Below, piece after piece: positions 34,409-41,919 of a DNA stretch of 64,000 nt. The notes under the pieces are model-generated. The model saw only the letters and a list, made by a program, of their open reading frames with translations, was not told the DNA's origin and ran no database searches. The position numbers were made by a program, and so were the translations under genes. Positions within the stretch are counted from its first letter, which is position 1. Each line of letters opens with the position of its first letter. The DNA comes from JAYPWI01 sp038135065 (lineage in GTDB: Bacteria > Actinomycetota > Acidimicrobiia > Acidimicrobiales > Poriferisodalaceae): assembly GCA_038135065.1 (NCBI GenBank), contig JAYPWI010000005.1, positions 62,001-126,000 of the forward strand. Reading direction: 5' to 3'.

Positions 34409-35530
34409 ATGAACGCCGACCACTCAATCGCAGTGAGCCATCCCTCGGGACGGGCGACACCACAGCCGCAGGACGACGCCGCTTCCACGCCAACGCGGCC
34501 CGATCTCACCGTGCTCGTGCTGACGGGTACCAGTGAGCACCCATTCGACCGCTTGATCAGATGGGTCGATGACTGGTTCGAGGAACGAACTGCCGAGGGC
34601 CATTCGGTGACCATGACCATTCAGCGGGGCGCGTCGGCCCTTGCCACGCGCGCAACGAGTGTGACCATGCTGACCGCCGAGGACCTCCGTTCCCTAGCCG
34701 TGGACGCCGACGTCATCATCTGCCACGGAGGGCCAGGCACCATCCACGACGCCCTGAGCGCCGGTATCCGCCCGATCGTCGTCCCTCGGTTGACGACAGA
34801 AGGCGAACACGTCGACGACCATCAGGTCCGCTTCGCCTCGTTCCTGGGGTCGACCGGCTCGTTCGCTGTCGCCCAGACCGCCGAACAGTTGGTCGGTCTG
34901 CTCGACGAGGCCGTGGCCGACCCTCGAGCATTCGCCTCCACCTCAGCCTCGCTCGGCGCGCTCGGCGCCGACCCTGCGGAGGTGGGGCGGCGGATCACCC
35001 GTCTGGTCGATTCAGGGCGGCGGACCAAGCGGCGGCGCCTGCCTGCCCGCTTCCGCCAGCGACCCGACCACCACGGCCAGCTCGACGTCCTGGCGGTCTG
35101 CTCGTCAGGCGGGCACCTACGTCAGCTGTGGCGCCTGATGCCGTGGCTCGAGCAGCATCGCCGCCACTGGGTCACCTTCGACACGGTGGACGCCACCTCG
35201 TTGTTGCAGAACGAGCCCACCACCCGGGCCCATGCACCGACCACCCGTAACATCCCCAACCTGCTGCGCAATGCCCGCCTGGCCTGGCGCCACCTGCGTA
35301 CCCAGCCGCCGGACGTGATCATCAGCTCGGGGGCCGGGGTGGCCGTCCCCTTCTTCTGGCTCTCCCGCCTGCTGGGCATCCCCACCGTGTACATCGAGGT
35401 CTTCGACCGGGTGGACTCCCCCACCCTGACCGGCCGGCTGTGCGCCCCGGTGACCGACCTCATGCTGGTCCAGTGGAACGAGCAAGAGGCCCTCTACCGG
35501 CGAGCGGTCGCCGTGGGGCACCTGCTCTGA
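34409..35530 (+). CDS. Fused glycosyltransferase: Alg13-like domain followed by Alg14-like domain
   Basis: The 373-residue protein joins two halves of a split GT-B enzyme. Residues about 33-205 resemble Alg13/GT28 C-domains: VLVLTGTSEHPFDRLIRWVDDW, ADVIICHGGPGTIHDALSAG (nucleotide-sugar-binding loop) and PIVVPRLTTEGEHVDDHQ. Residues about 228-373 resemble Alg14/EpsE: VLAVCSSGGHLRQLWRLMPWL, RNIPNLLRNARLAW, DVIISSGAGVAVPFFWLSRLLGIPTVYIEVFDRVDSPTLTG. Split homologues transfer a sugar onto a lipid-linked acceptor at the membrane. The order here, donor-binding half first, is the reverse of the usual Alg14-Alg13 gene order. It ends the polysaccharide locus, three bases from a convergent gene. Confidence 0.88.
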   Translation: MNADHSIAVSHPSGRATPQPQDDAASTPTRPDLTVLVLTGTSEHPFDRLIRWVDDWFEERTAEGHSVTMTIQRGASALATRATSVTMLTAEDLRSLAVDADVIICHGGPGTIHDALSAGIRPIVVPRLTTEGEHVDDHQVRFASFLGSTGSFAVAQTAEQLVGLLDEAVADPRAFASTSASLGALGADPAEVGRRITRLVDSGRRTKRRRLPARFRQRPDHHGQLDVLAVCSSGGHLRQLWRLMPWLEQHRRHWVTFDTVDATSLLQNEPTTRAHAPTTRNIPNLLRNARLAWRHLRTQPPDVIISSGAGVAVPFFWLSRLLGIPTVYIEVFDRVDSPTLTGRLCAPVTDLMLVQWNEQEALYRRAVAVGHLL

Positions 35531-35533
35531 CGG

Positions 35534-36192
35534 TCAACCCGTGGGCCGACGAGCCCACACCGCATACAGCGGGTCGCGGCCCGGTGCCCCTTGCCGTCGG
35601 GCCTCGGCCGCCAGATCCTGCCAGGGCCCCGACAGCTGGTAGTACGCGCCCACGATGGCCACGTGGCCCTGGTCATCGGTAGACGCCCAGCCTTGGATGA
35701 TCTTGGTCGGGAAGCACCGGTTGGAGAAGGTGTTGACGAACACCCCGCCGGGGCGCAGCACCCGCCACACCTCGTCGAACACCTCGAGGGGGCGAGCCAG
35801 GTAGTCGACCGACACGCAGCACACCACCGCGTCGAACGCCTCGTCGGCGANNNNNNNNNNACGGGCTCGGTGTTCAGGTCGTGGCGTACCCAGGAGGTGG
35901 CTTGCTCGTTCGCTGCGAGTTCGGCCGGGTTCATGCCCAGGGCCACCAGCTCTCCGGGTCGGGAACGAAGGTGACTGATCCACGAGCTCATGAGGTCCAG
36001 CACCGACCTCTGCCGATCGTCGATACCCAACTCGGTGTACAGCTCGCCGACCGCGGTGATGGCCCCGTCGTCGATGTGGGTGACCAGTCGGGGTGGGCCG
36101 TAGAAGGCATCGTCGTCGACGTCCATCCGGTCGAAAAAACCGGGCGGGAACTGCCCGTACCGTTCCTCGTAGCTGGGCAGTTCCGAGCTCAC
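35534..36192 (-). CDS. SAM-dependent methyltransferase (interrupted by scaffold gap)
   Basis: The product is read on both sides of the 10-N gap at 35851-35860, the two parts being in different frames (the true gap is 2 modulo 3). The N-part has RSVLDLMSSWISHL and LVALGMNPAELAANEQA, a class I motif I region in which the usual GxGxG is replaced. The C-part has FDAVVCCVSVDYLARPLEVFDEVWRVLRPGGVFVNTFSNR, the motif IV-VI of a Methyltransf_11-type enzyme. Total size is about 220 residues. The ATG at 36192 overlaps the CinA-like stop by four bases. The substrate is unknown. Confidence 0.82.
35851..35860. other. Assembly gap of 10 N inside the methyltransferase gene
   Basis: Ten unknown bases separate the two halves of one methyltransferase; phase is not preserved across it, so 10 is a placeholder length. 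Confidence 0.98.
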
Positions 36193-36695
36193 GCGGCCCC
36201 GATGGTCTCGGCCGCAAGGGCCAGTGCGGTGGCCGCGAACACCATCATGTTGTCGGCTCGCACCGCCGAGCCGGTGGCCAACAGGCGGGTGGCCGTGGGT
36301 GCTCCGGTGGCGGACACACAGGCCACCCAGCCGTGTCCGGCTGGGTCGCCGTAGGGGTTGCCTTGGGGCCCGGTGGCCCCTGTCTCACCGATGCCCCACT
36401 CGGCCCGATACCGCCGGGCCGCCTGACCGGCCTGTACCCGGGCGAACTCCTCGGTGGCTCCCCGCAGCCCCTCGGGCAGGGTGTCGTCCCCGGCCAGAAC
36501 GTGACGGCCCGCTGCGGTGTAGACGACCATGCCGCCCAGGTACATGTCCGACGCACCTGGTACGGCGACCAGGGCGGCGTTGATCAACCCGCCGGCCGCC
36601 GACTCCGACACCGCCACCCGCTCCCCGCGGCCACGCAGAAGGGTGGCGACGTCGGTGGCCAGGTCGACCAGGTCATCGAAGGTGGGGATGTTCAT
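36189..36695 (-). CDS. CinA-like nicotinamide-nucleotide amidohydrolase domain protein
   Basis: The 168-residue protein is a stand-alone CinA C-terminal domain, the family that deamidates NMN in pyridine nucleotide salvage. VAVSESAAGGLINAALVAVPGASDMYLGGMVVYTAAGR near residue 27 corresponds to AESCTGG...GSSxxFxGGxVxYSN. GETGATGPQGNPYGDPAGHGWVAC near 106 corresponds to TGxAGPGGGxxxKPVGxVxxA. The cysteine of the ESCTGG block is alanine here, but the serine is kept. It is coupled by ATGA overlaps to the CoA-transferase before it and the methyltransferase after it. Substrate drift within this divergent branch is possible. Confidence 0.8.
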   Translation of the reverse strand: MNIPTFDDLVDLATDVATLLRGRGERVAVSESAAGGLINAALVAVPGASDMYLGGMVVYTAAGRHVLAGDDTLPEGLRGATEEFARVQAGQAARRYRAEWGIGETGATGPQGNPYGDPAGHGWVACVSATGAPTATRLLATGSAVRADNMMVFAATALALAAETIGAA

Positions 36696-39163
36696 CCGAG
36701 GGCTCCGCTCACTGCAATGTCTCCGATCTGGTCCCCATCGAGGCCGAGGAGGTCCGACAACACCTCGAAGGTGTGTTGTCCGAGGGTAGGCGCCGGGGCT
36801 CGGGGACCGTGGTCGTACCCCGCGATCGCATAGGGGTGCCCCGAGTACGGCACTCGCCCCATGGCCGGGTGGTCGAACCACCGGTGGAACCCCCGGTACA
36901 GGTATTGGGGGTCCGCCATCAGGTCGCTGCTCCGCTGGGCGGGACCGGCCGGGAGGCCGGCAGCCAGCGCAGCGGTCGCCACGCCGTCGGCTGGCCGGGA
37001 GCGCGTCCAGGCCGCGATGCCCTCGTCGATCAGGTCGTGGTGGGCCTGGCGGCCTTCGACCGTGGCGAAGCGGTCATCGCTCGCCCACTCGGGCGTCCCC
37101 ATGAGCTCCACGAGGCGCTGCCAGGCTGCGTCGTCGGGCACGGTGATCGCACACCACTGGTCGTCGCCGGCACATGGGTACATGCCCTGGGGGGCCACAT
37201 CGGGATCCCGGTTGCCGTCCCGCCCAGCAACCTTCGAGTTCAACTGGAGGTCGAGGAATTCGGGGGCCAGGAACTGCAATCCACACTCGAGTTGGGCCAC
37301 CTCGAGGTGGCAACCCTTTCCCGTGCGCTCCCGCCGGGCGATGGCGGCCAGCAGGGTGGGGATGATGAACCGGGGAGCAATGGTGTCGGTGTAGGCCAGA
37401 TAGGGGCCGTCGGGCGGTAGGTCAGACCAGCCGACGACCTCGTAGAACCCGGCCATGGCCCCAGCGTGGTAGCCGTACCCGGCCAGGGGGCTCAGCGGTC
37501 CCCCGCTGGCCAACAGCGAGGTGTGCAGCACGATGACCGAGGGGTTCAGGGCTCGCACCGTGTCGTCGTCGAACCCGGCCCTGGCGAAGGTGCCTGGCGT
37601 CCACGACTCGACCACCACATCGGCCCAGGCGATCATCCGGCGAGCGATCTCGAGCCCTTCAGGGTGTTTGAGGTCGATGTCGATGCTCATCTTCGACGTA
37701 TTGAACGAACCGTAGAACTGCGACATGTCGACGTCGACGACACCGTCCTTGAACGGCGGGTTCACCCTGAGACCGTCGAGTCGAGATCCCGACTCGATGC
37801 GCACCACGGTCGCCCCGTGATCGGCCAGGGCCTTGGCCGAGATGGGACCCACCCCGATCCACGAGAAGTCGGCCACCTTCAGCCCCTCGAGGGGGAGCTG
37901 ACGTTCGGTCACAACGCCGATGGGCGTCGGTCGAGCCACCTGGGGGGCCGCCGCCAGTTCTGCCCTGATCTCCGCACCGTGTTGGTCGAGGTGGAGCACC
38001 CGGCGGGGTGGGGTGCTCCGCTGGTCGTCGACGCTGACGTGAGCGGCGGGGAGCACCACAGAGGCGTCACCGAACGAACCGACCGGGACCCAGCTCCGCC
38101 GGGCGGTGAGCTGGTCGAGCGCCAGGAGGTCGTCGACCCGGTTGATGGGCGCGATGGTCTGGCCGAGCTCGAGAGCCCGCCGCATGAGGGTGTTCCGGTC
38201 GTGGCGGCGACACAGCTCGTCGACCGCCCGATCGACCTCGGCGAAGGTGACGGAGGTCGGTTCACCACTGAGCAGCCGATGCTCGAAGGTGGCCCAGTCC
38301 TCATCGGCCCAAGATGGCTCGACGATCCCCTCTTCGAGCAACCATGGGAGCAGGTCTGCGACGAATCCGCCTCGAGGTATGGCGATGACCCACCCGTCGG
38401 CGGCTTCTCGGCGCAGCTGCAGTTCCATGGCCAGTTTGGCCAGGGTGCCGCTGCGTTCGATGTTGCGACCCTGGATGGGGTGGGCCTCCATGGCGTTGAG
38501 CATCGTCCAGGTCATGGTGGCCTGGGCACTGACGTCGACCTGCTGGCCCTCCCCCGTGGTCCGCATCCGAGCGTGGGCCATCAGCCCGGCCACTGCCGCT
38601 TCGGCGCCCGTGTGCCGCCACACCTGGGGGATCGACGCCTTCACCGGGGCCCGCTCGGGGACCCCCTGGAGGGTGGCCGAACCGGCGAGGGCGGCGATGG
38701 TCAGCTCGCTGGCCGGGTCCAGGGCCCGTGGCCCGTCGGCCCCGAAGGGGGTGACCATGACGTGGACGAGGGTCGGTTGGGCGGCGCGCAGCTCCGTTTC
38801 GTCGATGCCGTGGGCGTCCAGGGTGGCAGGCATGCCGGATTCGTAGAGCAGGTCCGAGGTGGCGACGAGATCCATGAAGGTCCGACGGTCGGCGGGGTCG
38901 TCGAGGTCGAGGGCGATGGACCGCTTGTTTGCGTTGTAGGCAGCGAACCTCAGGCTCTGACCGTCGTAGGCGCCGTCGGCGCCCGGTCCGGGCAGGCGTC
39001 CTGGGCTGCCCGTAGGGGGTTCCACCTTGATGACGTCGGCACCGAGTTCGGCGAGCAGCCACGGGCCCACCTCACCCCGATGATCGGTGAGGTCGAGCAC
39101 CCGCATGCCCTCGAGGGGTCGGGTGCCGTCGGTGACACCGTCCACCGTTCCCGTTTGCTCCAC
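36692..39163 (-). CDS. Double-domain class III CoA-transferase (CaiB/BaiF family)
   Basis: The 823-residue protein contains two complete class III CoA-transferase domains in tandem, about residues 18-400 and 420-810. Each opens with a paired motif (MRVLDLTDHRGEVGPWLLAELGADVIKVE and LKVADFSWIGVGPISAKALADHGATVVRIE). Family members carry a catalytic aspartate that forms an aspartyl-CoA anhydride, in the GQxxDxS block. The first half has GEGQQVDVSAQ with the aspartate; the second has GKGCHLEVAQ, where glutamate stands in its place. A one-active-half enzyme is inferred. It activates an acyl chain by CoA transfer. It leads the operon with the CinA-like and methyltransferase genes; the GTG start is preceded by AGAGGGGA. 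Confidence 0.9.
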   Translation of the reverse strand: MEQTGTVDGVTDGTRPLEGMRVLDLTDHRGEVGPWLLAELGADVIKVEPPTGSPGRLPGPGADGAYDGQSLRFAAYNANKRSIALDLDDPADRRTFMDLVATSDLLYESGMPATLDAHGIDETELRAAQPTLVHVMVTPFGADGPRALDPASELTIAALAGSATLQGVPERAPVKASIPQVWRHTGAEAAVAGLMAHARMRTTGEGQQVDVSAQATMTWTMLNAMEAHPIQGRNIERSGTLAKLAMELQLRREAADGWVIAIPRGGFVADLLPWLLEEGIVEPSWADEDWATFEHRLLSGEPTSVTFAEVDRAVDELCRRHDRNTLMRRALELGQTIAPINRVDDLLALDQLTARRSWVPVGSFGDASVVLPAAHVSVDDQRSTPPRRVLHLDQHGAEIRAELAAAPQVARPTPIGVVTERQLPLEGLKVADFSWIGVGPISAKALADHGATVVRIESGSRLDGLRVNPPFKDGVVDVDMSQFYGSFNTSKMSIDIDLKHPEGLEIARRMIAWADVVVESWTPGTFARAGFDDDTVRALNPSVIVLHTSLLASGGPLSPLAGYGYHAGAMAGFYEVVGWSDLPPDGPYLAYTDTIAPRFIIPTLLAAIARRERTGKGCHLEVAQLECGLQFLAPEFLDLQLNSKVAGRDGNRDPDVAPQGMYPCAGDDQWCAITVPDDAAWQRLVELMGTPEWASDDRFATVEGRQAHHDLIDEGIAAWTRSRPADGVATAALAAGLPAGPAQRSSDLMADPQYLYRGFHRWFDHPAMGRVPYSGHPYAIAGYDHGPRAPAPTLGQHTFEVLSDLLGLDGDQIGDIAVSGALG

Positions 39164-39205
39164 GACCGTGGTCCCCTCTGTGACTGCGCCCCGTTGCGGT
39201 GCTGA

Positions 39206-39215
39206 ACGATAGTTT
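39206..39215. promoter_or_regulatory. Overlapping divergent -10 boxes
   Basis: ACGATAGTTT contains TAGTTT on the plus strand (39210-39215), seven bases before the ATG at 39223, and TATCGT on the minus strand (39211-39206) about 43 bases upstream of the CoA-transferase start. The two divergent genes would therefore compete for or share one control point. Confidence 0.4.
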
Positions 39216-39222
39216 GCTTTCG

Positions 39223-40350
39223 ATGTTGGCCGAGTTGGGTTCGCTGCTCCCCCTGGTCGCCGAACGCGGCCCCGCGTCCGACGCAGCCCGGCGACCCGAT
39301 CCCGAGGTGATGCGAGGCCTGGGCGACGCCGGTCTACTGCGATTGGTGGTACCCCGGACCTACGGGGGTCACGAAGCCCACCCAGCCGAGTTCATCGAGT
39401 TCACCGCCACCCTGGCCGCGGCCCACGGCTCGACCGCGTGGACGGCCATGACCTGCAACGAGGAGGCGGGCATCGCGTCGGCCTTTCTCGAACCCGACAG
39501 CATGATCGGCCTGTACCGCGACGAACCGAACGTGATCATCGCCGGGTCCGGGGTACCCAACGGAACGGCCCGACGGGTGGACGGGGGGTGGCTGGTGGAG
39601 GGCCGTTGGGGGTTCGTGAGCGGGTGCACGGCGGCTGACCGGTGGGTGCTGACCTGTGTGGTGGACGGCGAGCGACCGGTGCAGTTCTGCCACATCCTGC
39701 TCCCCGCCGACCCCAACCTGATCGAGGACACGTGGGACACGGCCGGTTTACGGGGCACCGGGTCGCACCACGTGGTGCTGGAGGGGGTGATGGTCCCTGA
39801 CGAGTGGGCAGGGGTCGCGCCGGCCAACGCCCTGCCCCGCCCCGACGCCTTGTTCTACCGCCTGCCCTCGGGGCTGCGATTTCCCTTCCCCAAGGTCGGG
39901 GTAGCCGCCGGGCTGGCCCGCCGGGCCATCGACGAGTTCACCGACCTGGCCGGCGCCAAGCGACCCCTCCACCACCGGTCGGCCCTGGCCGAGCGCCCCG
40001 ACGCGGCCAGAGCCATGGCCCGAGCCACCGCCCTGGTGGGCAGTGGGGTCGCCTATGTCGAGGACCGCCTCGATGCCCTGTGGTCGACGCTGCTCGCTGG
40101 CGACCCGGTGCCCTCGGACCTTCACGCCGAGGTGCGCTTGGCGTGCAGCAACGCGGTGGCGGGCTGCATCGAGGCCGTGGAGGAGCTCGTCGCTGCGGCG
40201 GGCACGTCGGCCAACTTCACCTCGTCACCCCTGGCCCTGATCCGCAACGACGTGCGGGCGGTGGCCGCTCATTTCATGGTGGCCCCGTACCAGATGGACG
40301 CGGCGGGTCGAGTGTTGCTGGGCCTCGAGCCCACCGAGTTCGGGTTCTGA
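39223..40350 (+). CDS. Acyl-CoA dehydrogenase-fold flavin protein (HsaA/DszC-like monooxygenase group)
   Basis: The 375-residue protein has the dehydrogenase fold but the features of the two-component flavin monooxygenase branch. These are LRLVVPRTYGGHEAHPAEFIEFTATLAAAHGSTAWTAM near residue 40, VDGGWLVEGRWGFVSGCTAADRWVLTCVV near 119, GTGSHHVVLEGVMVP near 178 and a C-terminal PLALIRNDVRAVAAHFMVAPYQ. The GSTAW segment, the GRWxFxSG block and the RNDxRAxAxH segment are typical of HsaA, DszC and hydroxylase relatives. The catalytic glutamate motif of true dehydrogenases is missing. It would need a flavin reductase, not present nearby. The ATG at 39223 is chosen from the -10 box; GTG at 39199 is an alternative. 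Confidence 0.85.
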   Translation: MLAELGSLLPLVAERGPASDAARRPDPEVMRGLGDAGLLRLVVPRTYGGHEAHPAEFIEFTATLAAAHGSTAWTAMTCNEEAGIASAFLEPDSMIGLYRDEPNVIIAGSGVPNGTARRVDGGWLVEGRWGFVSGCTAADRWVLTCVVDGERPVQFCHILLPADPNLIEDTWDTAGLRGTGSHHVVLEGVMVPDEWAGVAPANALPRPDALFYRLPSGLRFPFPKVGVAAGLARRAIDEFTDLAGAKRPLHHRSALAERPDAARAMARATALVGSGVAYVEDRLDALWSTLLAGDPVPSDLHAEVRLACSNAVAGCIEAVEELVAAAGTSANFTSSPLALIRNDVRAVAAHFMVAPYQMDAAGRVLLGLEPTEFGF

Positions 40351-40354
40351 GGCC

Positions 40355-41134
40355 TCAGCCGAGGCGGACGGCGATGCCCTCGAGCCCCTCGCCCGCCGGC
40401 GGGAAGCGCTCGAACACCCGGGGATCGTGGCCTGGGACGATGATGCCGCCCACTCCGGCCAGGCGGCGCAGGGTGTCGTAGCCCTCGAGGACGGCGGCGA
40501 CGTCGACCACGGTGGGGAAGGTACGGCCCTGCTCCACGTGCTCGTAGTAGTGGGTGGCATCAGAGGCCAGGACGACGGTCCGCCGTTGATTGGCCACTCG
40601 CACCACCTGCAGGCCTCGGGTGTGACCGCCGATGTGGTGCAGGGACAGCCCGGGGGCGAGGTCGACGTCGCCGTCGTGGAAGCGCACCCGCTGGGCGAAG
40701 ACGGCGCCGACCAGGTTCTGGATGTGACGGACGTTGAACGAGTGGCTCATGCCCCGCCGGGTCATGTCCCGGCCGGTGGCGAAGGCCATCTCTGCGTCCT
40801 GGGCGTGGAAGGTGGCGTTGGGGAACTGTTCCACACCACCGGCGTGGTCGTAGTGGAAGTGGGTGAGGATGACGTCGGTGACCGCCTCAGGGTCCACCCC
40901 GACCAGGGCCACCCCCTCGGCCGCGGTGCGGAGCAGGCGTCGGCGGCGGGCCGTTGCGTCGTCGCTCTCGAAGCCTGTGTCGACCACCCATACGGCACCC
41001 GAACCACGATCGCGGACCACCCACACGAAGTAGTCCATCGGCATGGGGGCGAGGTCGTGGGGGTCGGCGCCCAGGAAGTGCTCGGCTCTCACCCCATCGC
41101 GCTCGGCGTACTTGACCGCGAACACGTCGTACAT
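40355..41134 (-). CDS. N-acyl homoserine lactonase-like metallo-beta-lactamase hydrolase
   Basis: The 259-residue protein has LTHFHYDHAGG near residue 89 (HxHxDH dinuclear metal site), HIGGHTRGLQVVRV near 167 (third metal histidine), LASDATHYYEH near 190 (bridging aspartate and the tyrosine used by AHL lactonases), and a final IVPGHDPRVFERFP near 232. This order matches AiiA/AttM-type lactonases, which open acyl lactone rings. Whether the target is a signal molecule or a catabolic lactone is open; the catabolic neighbourhood favours the latter. TAGGGT is six bases before the ATG at 41134, giving a leaderless transcript divergent from the TetR gene. Confidence 0.88.
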   Translation of the reverse strand: MYDVFAVKYAERDGVRAEHFLGADPHDLAPMPMDYFVWVVRDRGSGAVWVVDTGFESDDATARRRRLLRTAAEGVALVGVDPEAVTDVILTHFHYDHAGGVEQFPNATFHAQDAEMAFATGRDMTRRGMSHSFNVRHIQNLVGAVFAQRVRFHDGDVDLAPGLSLHHIGGHTRGLQVVRVANQRRTVVLASDATHYYEHVEQGRTFPTVVDVAAVLEGYDTLRRLAGVGGIIVPGHDPRVFERFPPAGEGLEGIAVRLG

Positions 41135-41140
41135 GAGCGG

Positions 41141-41146
41141 ACCCTA
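41141..41146 (-). promoter_or_regulatory. Leaderless -10 box TAGGGT for the lactonase-like gene
   Basis: On the minus strand TAGGGT is followed by six bases (CCGCTC) and then the ATG at 41134. Confidence 0.5.
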
Positions 41147-41210
41147 CCCCACCCGTCTGGCCCAGTTCTGAGGGCTGGCTGGCCCATGATCCTCTAGTGT
41201 TCGAACAACT

Positions 41211-41226
41211 GTTAGATGAACCTAAC
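41211..41226. promoter_or_regulatory. Operator-like palindrome GTTAG-N6-CTAAC
   Basis: A perfect 5-6-5 inverted repeat lies seven bases upstream of the TTGACA box of the TetR gene and between it and the divergent lactonase-like gene. Size and place suit a TetR-family autoregulatory site. A further palindrome GTTCGAAC (41199-41206) lies just upstream. Confidence 0.5.
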
Positions 41227-41232
41227 GTTTGT

Positions 41233-41262
41233 TTGACAGATGGGCGGCTGGGGCAATATGTT
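41233..41262 (+). promoter_or_regulatory. Consensus-like promoter TTGACA-N18-TATGTT for the TetR/carboxylase operon
   Basis: TTGACA (41233-41238) and TATGTT (41257-41262) are separated by 18 bases, and six bases later is the GTG at 41269. This is the only near-consensus -35/-10 pair I found in the window, and it predicts a leaderless transcript. Confidence 0.65.
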
Positions 41263-41268
41263 GCCCGA

Positions 41269-41919
41269 GTGGCTCGCGCCCTGGACATCCGATCGGACCT
41301 CCCCCCGCCCCGCCCAGCCGCCGAGTTGGTTCGTCAACACATCCTCGACGAGGCCGCCCACCTGTTCCTGACCGAGGGCTACAACGGCACCACCCTGCGC
41401 CGCATCGCCGCGGCGGTGGGGATGAAGGCCGGGTCGATTTACCACCACGTGGCCTCCAAGGACGACATGCTCGAGGAGATCCTGGTACGAGGCATCGAGG
41501 TGATGGTCCACTCCTTCCACCACGCAGCCGAGACCACGAGCGGCGCAGGGGCCCGAACTCGCCTGGCCGCCCACATCCGGGCCCACCTCGGTTCGCTGTT
41601 CGAGCACGGGCCCTACACGGCCACCCACGTCACCGCCTTCCCCTATGCCCCGGCCGGGGTGCGGGAGCGCATCGTGCCCATCCGCGACGGCTACGAGGCG
41701 TTGTGGACCGAGTTGCTGGCCGGGTTGGCCGCGGCCGGGGAGATCGAGTGCGGACCCAGCGTGCAGATGACCCGCCTCATCCTGATGGGCTCCATGAACA
41801 GCAGCATCGAGTGGTTCGACCCGCGAGGAGATCGCAGCGTCGACCAACTGGCCGATGCCATCACCTGGCAGTTCTGCTCCGCGGTGGGGGCAGCACCCGA
41901 CGAGGGGGACACACCATGA
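41269..41919 (+). CDS. TetR-family transcriptional regulator
   Basis: The 216-residue protein has an N-terminal helix-turn-helix: ILDEAAHLFLTEGYNGTTLRRIAAAVGMKAGSIYHHVASKDDMLEEIL, about residues 25-72. The C-terminal domain binds a ligand and dimerises. The domain resembles FadR/PaaR-like repressors that respond to acyl-CoA. It overlaps the carboxylase beta gene by four bases (ATGA), so it very likely controls that operon. The start at GTG 41269 is set by the promoter immediately upstream; an in-frame start at 41197 would place the palindrome and promoter inside the coding region. Confidence 0.9.
   Translation: MARALDIRSDLPPPRPAAELVRQHILDEAAHLFLTEGYNGTTLRRIAAAVGMKAGSIYHHVASKDDMLEEILVRGIEVMVHSFHHAAETTSGAGARTRLAAHIRAHLGSLFEHGPYTATHVTAFPYAPAGVRERIVPIRDGYEALWTELLAGLAAAGEIECGPSVQMTRLILMGSMNSSIEWFDPRGDRSVDQLADAITWQFCSAVGAAPDEGDTP

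Noticed and set aside
36189..36695. CinA as a sign of natural competence
   Set aside because: Only the amidohydrolase domain is present, and it sits in a catabolic operon without recA or com genes.
37466..39205. A 579-codon plus-strand frame opposite the CoA-transferase
   Set aside because: Antisense to two intact CoA-transferase domains, with no recognisable motif of its own.
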